Below, piece after piece: positions 61,901 to 64,000 of a stretch of 64,000 bases of DNA. The DNA comes from Apostichopus japonicus (taxonomy: Eukaryota; Echinodermata; Holothuroidea; Aspidochirotida; Stichopodidae). The stretch spans positions 8,011,501 through 8,075,500 of the forward strand of contig NC_092572.1 in assembly GCF_037975245.1 (NCBI RefSeq), in the 5' to 3' direction. The position numbers and the translations under genes are program-made. Under the pieces are notes generated by a model, which made no database searches, was not told the origin of the DNA, and saw nothing but the letters and a program-made list of their open reading frames with translations. Positions within the stretch are counted from its first letter, which is position 1. Every line of letters starts with the position of its first letter.

Positions 61901-63968
61901 TTGTTTTTACAGATTAACTGTCTAATGACAAGTTTACTGGTGGATATTTACCATCTCATAGTATTTCTGTCCAATTATTCTATCGTTTATATGTAGAATA
62001 TATGAATGCACTTTGTTTTTACAGATTAACTGTCTAATGACAAGTTTACTGGTGGGTATTTGCCATCTCATAGTATTTCTGTCCAATTATTCTATTATAT
62101 ATATGCAGAAGTATATTTATGCACTTTGTTTTTACAGATTAACTGTCTAATGACAAGTTTACTGGTGGGTATTTACATTTTTTAGTGGATTTTCTGTCCA
62201 ATTATTCTATCGTATATATGTAGAAGTATATGTATGCACTTCGTTTTTACAGATTAACTGTCTAGTGACAAGTTTACTGGTGGGTATTTGCCATCTCATA
62301 GTATTTCTGTCCAATTATTCTATCGTTTATATGCAGAAGTATATTTATGCAATTTGTTTTTACAGATTAACTGTCTAATGACAAGTTTACTGGTGGGTAT
62401 TTGCCATCTCATAGTATTTCTGTCCAATTATTCTATTTTATATATGCAGAAGTATATTTATGCACTTTGTTTTTACAGATTAATTGTCTAATTCCAAGTT
62501 TACTGGTGGGTATTTGCCATCTCATAGTATTTCTGTCCAATTATTCTATTTTATATATGCAGAAGTGTTTGTATGCACTTTGATTTTACAGATTAATTGT
62601 CTAAAGACAAGTTTACTGCTGGGTATTTACATTTTTAGGGGATTTTCTGTCCAATTATTCTATCGTATATATGTAGAAGTATATGTATGCACTTCGTTTT
62701 TACAGATTAACTGTCTAGTGACAAGTTTACTGCTGGGTATTTGCCATCTCATAGTATTTCTGTCCAATTATTCTATCGTTTATATGCAGAGTTATATGTA
62801 TGCACTTTGTTTTTACAGATTAACTGTCTAATGACAAGTTTACTGCTGGGTATTTGCCATCTCATAGTATTTCTGTCCAATTATTCTATTTTATATATGC
62901 AGAAGTATATTTATGCACTTTGTTTTTACAGATTAACTGTCTAATGACAAGTTTACTGGTGGGTATTTACCATCTCATAGTATTTCTGTCCAATTATTCT
63001 ATTTTATATATGCAGAATTGTATGTATGCACTTTGTTTTTACAGATTAATTGTCTAATGACAAGTTTACTGGTGGGTATTTACCATCTCATAGTATTTCT
63101 GTCCAATTATTCTATTTTATATATGCAGAAGTATATGTATGCAGTTTGTTTTTACAGATTAACTGTCTCATGACAAGTTTACTGTTGGGTATTTACCATC
63201 TCATAGTATTTCTGTCCAATTATTTTGTTGTGTATATGTAGAAGTGTAGTTCCCTAAATTTGTTTTTTTGCTCCCTTATCATTTTTGTCCTCTGTTCTGG
63301 GGTACCTCGTGTCTTACCTAAGTTGATAACTTCATGTCATAACTTTGCTTGTTGTGTATTTAACGTAATCAATCATTTGGGTACATTGTCATTGAAAAAA
63401 AAAATGAATTTCATTGACACATGTACGTACTCTCGAAAACTCGACAAGCTATATATGTAGAAAGGTGTTCAATATATCGATTATTTTGAAGCACAACAAA
63501 AACAAAAAAGGAATGTGGAAATACTTGAAACCAGAATGGACTTCGTATACTATAATTTAAGCAAATTTGATAGATAAATTTACACTAATTGCAATGCAAA
63601 TTCCGTTGGTGAGTACTAAACAAATACCAAGATAAACGTAACAAATTCCTGAACTCTTAAGTGGAACATTATATACAGTTTTTCTAAAAAAAAATATAAC
63701 AATGCACATTGTCAATACATCATCACAACATATAAACATTTTCTGGACTCCAAGATATTCTTTCGATTATGGTTAACATTATCATTTTAATCCAAGCGAG
63801 CACTTAGCTTTGCCCTCTCTGCAGGTTAGGGATGACAATGTCTTTGAAAGCGAGGCATTCACACATAATTTAGTTATACTGATTTGAAATATACGTACCC
63901 CCTCTACTAAGTGATGTCGCTAAAACTAAACCTAGGATAACAACCGTTGCAATACTCAGTCGATCCAT
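50704..63968 (-). CDS. Predicted membrane Ig receptor with cytoplasmic NACHT ATPase (whole gene model)
   Basis: Eight exons on the minus strand give a protein of 1027 residues to the end of the NACHT exon, or 1084 if exon 8 ends at its TAA. Order: signal peptide (1-23), Ig-like domain 1 (24-125), Ig-like domain 2 (126-239), membrane span (about 262-282), short basic tail with a YVEL motif (290-316), NACHT module (317-1027), LRR-like segment (1028-1084). Introns 1 to 3 are phase 1, the usual phase for secreted Ig exons. NACHT proteins are ATP-driven oligomerising switches, mostly cytosolic immune sensors. Here the switch would be tethered to a receptor at the plasma membrane. That reading is inference from the joined frame. 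The weak point is the exon 4 donor; using the better GTATAG (56974) would put a stop in exon 6. The alternative is two adjacent genes, one for an Ig membrane protein and one for a NACHT protein. Confidence 0.75.
50708..50877 (-). CDS. Receptor exon 8, LRR-like
   Basis: A clear acceptor (TGTCTTCCAACAG) precedes it and phase 0 matches the end of the NACHT exon. The peptide contains LPSLETLQFLEMNINDSQF, a leucine-rich-repeat spacing, then TSIINSLTNQKCPENL. LRRs usually follow NACHT in NLR proteins. After 170 bases there is a strong donor (ACA|GTAAGAAC). Reading on past it gives CAG and then TAA (50706-50704). The exon may therefore be the last one or may splice to LRR exons I did not find. No AATAAA is seen close behind the TAA. 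Confidence 0.7.
51301..53432 (-). CDS. Receptor exon 7, NACHT NTPase
   Basis: The largest open frame of the window, about 710 codons in one exon, bounded by an acceptor (TTCTTTAG, ending 53433) and a donor (GAT|GTAAGT at 51300). Within the exon's own numbering from its first Met (53430): an N-terminal basic region, with PLPWGEPIPI at 21-30; Walker A ADLGYGKT at 72-79, where the usual first glycine is alanine; Walker B FLVLLDGLDE at 151-160; sensor VTSR at 218-221; winged-helix region with FYHEFFQEFLAA at 585-596, typical of NLR proteins. Two polar insertions interrupt the core: about 162-197 and, larger, about 262-430, rich in Glu, Lys, Asn and Thr. The family binds and hydrolyses ATP to switch oligomeric state. 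No CARD, DEATH or pyrin domain precedes it; instead short exons and a membrane span lie upstream. Confidence 0.95.
53614..53740 (+). mobile_element. Fragment of the hairpin-module family in intron 6
   Basis: Reads GGCGCGTATCAAGG, then 'aaaatttctgg', a C-run and AGATCACCGGAAAAGGCACTT, the conserved end-block order, without the hairpin. No opposite end is recognised. Confidence 0.5.
54340..55346 (+). mobile_element. hAT-like element in intron 6, 8-bp target duplication
   Basis: The 8-bp repeat TGCCCCAC flanks it exactly (54332-54339 and 55347-55354). The left end TAGTGGCGCAACGATGAGCC and the complemented right end CGGTAGCGTAACTCCTATGG are similar, and both continue through GGGGGCCCC blocks for ~60-70 bases. 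The hairpin module is at 54481-54518, 141 bp from the left end. A G-run lies at 54752-54765. No transposase is visible. It sits between receptor exons 6 and 7 and would be removed on splicing. Confidence 0.85.
55886..55937. repeat. (TA)n microsatellite in intron 6
   Basis: About 50 bases of TA dinucleotide with one ATAAATA interruption. Confidence 0.95.
56080..56250 (+). repeat. Pyrimidine-rich tract in intron 6
   Basis: About 170 bases of almost pure C and T on the plus strand, hence purine-rich in the receptor transcript, beginning ~50 bases after exon 6. The two 64- and 113-codon plus-strand frames here are Ser/Phe/Leu translations of the tract. Triplex formation or an effect on splicing of exon 6 is possible. 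Confidence 0.85.
56299..56341 (-). CDS. Receptor exon 6, lysine-rich cytoplasmic linker
   Basis: 43 bases between TATATCAG and GTACGT. In phase 0 it reads ELQKTKPKQKKPLE plus one base, which joins in frame to GAG-ATG at the NACHT exon. In phase 1 it would hit a TGA, so the phase set by exons 4 and 5 matters. Short and inferred from splice signals only. Confidence 0.6.
56444..56481 (-). CDS. Receptor exon 5, short cytoplasmic exon
   Basis: 38 bases between TTGTTTATTTAG and GTAAGA, both good splice signals. In the phase that keeps the whole gene open it encodes TGLPIATPGPYV, and with exon 6 makes PYVELQ. A Tyr-x-x-Leu of this kind is the core of ITIM/ITAM-type or sorting motifs, but one copy alone is weak evidence. 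Its small size makes the call dependent on the frame argument. Confidence 0.55.
56970..57119 (-). CDS. Receptor exon 4, transmembrane segment
   Basis: Acceptor TGTCGTTTCAG. After a proline-rich stalk (EPPFIEPTSSPNGQ) a span of about 21 residues, TFVVIGIIFVSVVIFVLIAC, is followed by CLYRRRCKY, a stop-transfer signal placing the C-terminus in the cytosol. Two donors compete: GTATAG at 56974 and GTATAC at 56969. Only the second keeps exons 5, 6 and 7 in one frame. Use of the first would give a truncated receptor ending in exon 6. Confidence 0.85.
57821..58162 (-). CDS. Receptor exon 3, Ig-like domain 2
   Basis: 342 bases, phase 1-1, with acceptor CTTCTATACAG and donor CAG|GTAACG. Encodes residues 126-239. 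The canonical Ig cysteines are C157 (GSLTCYVNGS) and C215 (ADATFRCMAS), with core W170. Two N-glycosylation sequons are visible (NGS at 160, NQS at 174). The N-terminal part carries four more cysteines (132, 138, 142, 145) and another lies at 207, so extra disulphides, perhaps to a partner chain, are possible. Extracellular, ligand unknown. Confidence 0.9.
58450..58760 (-). repeat. Decayed dispersed modules in intron 2
   Basis: Two blocks with 'actatgaacttcaa', 'ttaagttatcgtgttt' or 'ttaccgtatttgcaagg' resemble the modules at 37441-38260. The remainder of this intron (58163-59277) shows nothing recognisable. Confidence 0.5.
59278..59583 (-). CDS. Receptor exon 2, Ig-like domain 1
   Basis: 306 bases, phase 1-1, with acceptor GTTTTCATTACAG and donor ACA|GTAAGT. 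Encodes residues 24-125. The domain has C46 (YIIACNVIG), core W57 (YVYWFKGED) and the late-strand motif LKHEGKYTLIV, where the second canonical cysteine is replaced by leucine 106. C30 near the start (SISCDS) could pair with C46 instead. V-type length fits. Joins in frame to the signal-peptide exon on one side and to Ig domain 2 on the other. Confidence 0.88.
59584..60974. other. Intron 1 of the receptor, unique part
   Basis: No further Ig exon with paired splice sites and a YxC motif was found. 60582-60622 holds a 20-base phrase repeated back to back ('atttggtgtatagcaattt'). Confidence 0.5.
60975..63245 (+). repeat. 20-copy tandem array, 113-bp units, in intron 1
   Basis: The phrase 'ttactggtgggtattt' recurs every 113 bp from 61031 to 63178. 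Units contain 'catctcatagtatttctgtc', 'caattattctat', a TATATATGCAGAAGTATAT block and 'tgcactttgtttttacagat'. Three units (near 61380, 62175 and 62628) share a variant with 'acattttt' and 'ggattttctgtc', hinting at block duplication. Plus-strand frames of about 60-115 codons recur with the period because the unit has few stops; they are not genes. The array lies antisense within the first intron of the receptor gene. Confidence 0.97.
63899..63968 (-). CDS. Receptor exon 1, signal peptide
   Basis: ATG at 63968-63966 is followed by MDRLSIATVVILGLVLATSL, a typical signal peptide: a basic residue, a hydrophobic core and small residues near the cleavage point. The exon ends with AGGG|GTACGT at 63898 in phase 1, which matches exon 2. 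Only 32 bases of upstream sequence are in the window, so the promoter is not visible. The 4.3-kb intron that follows contains the 113-bp array. Confidence 0.78.
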
Positions 63969-64000
63969 CTTGAGCAAATCTAAAAAATCAAGAGAGGATC

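Noticed and set aside
60979-63241. A dozen plus-strand frames of about 67 codons with nearly identical peptides
   Set aside because: They recur every 113 bp with the tandem array, have no splice or start-site support and lie antisense in an intron.

Overview
This is eukaryotic, AT-rich, intron-containing and repeat-dense DNA. Ig-domain exons in 1-1 phase, a NACHT ATPase, hAT transposons, tRNA-derived SINEs and tandem arrays together suggest a marine invertebrate, most likely a deuterostome such as a holothurian or other echinoderm. The species is inference; no database search was possible.

The main gene is on the minus strand between 63968 and about 50704. From splice signals and reading phase I rebuild eight exons: a signal peptide (63968-63899), two Ig-like domains (59583-59278 and 58162-57821), a transmembrane segment (57119-56970), two short cytoplasmic exons (56481-56444 and 56341-56299), one large NACHT exon (53432-51301) and an LRR-like exon (50877-50708). 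The frame stays open for 1027 codons to the end of the NACHT exon if a non-consensus donor is used after the transmembrane exon. The product would be a cell-surface Ig receptor whose cytoplasmic tail is a STAND/NACHT NTPase. A frameshifted Ig exon on the plus strand (44285-44636) looks like a relic of a related gene.

Layout: 1-8390 is a ~795-bp tandem array with two alternating unit types, split by a hAT transposon (224-2671) that keeps transposase remnants. 8391-13115 is mostly anonymous. 13122-15499 is a foldback element with ~780-bp inverted arms built of ~148-bp subrepeats. Parts of 12.3-17.9 kb recur in colinear order at 27.27-36.08 kb, with different insertions in each copy. 27328-29502 holds three hAT-like elements, one nested in another, two with perfect 8-bp target duplications. 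30281-35555 is extra DNA in the second copy and contains a SINE and two possible exons of an unknown gene. 36.6-43.6 kb has further repeats, a 299-bp MITE with its target duplication, a 30-bp minisatellite and a probable minus-strand terminal exon (41867-41601). 44.6-50.6 kb is mostly anonymous, ending in two SINE copies. The first intron of the receptor gene carries a 20-copy, 113-bp array (60975-63245).

A palindromic GC-rich module of ~35 bp recurs at six sites near the ends of hAT-like elements that have different termini. It is the clearest signal in the window not explained by ordinary annotation.
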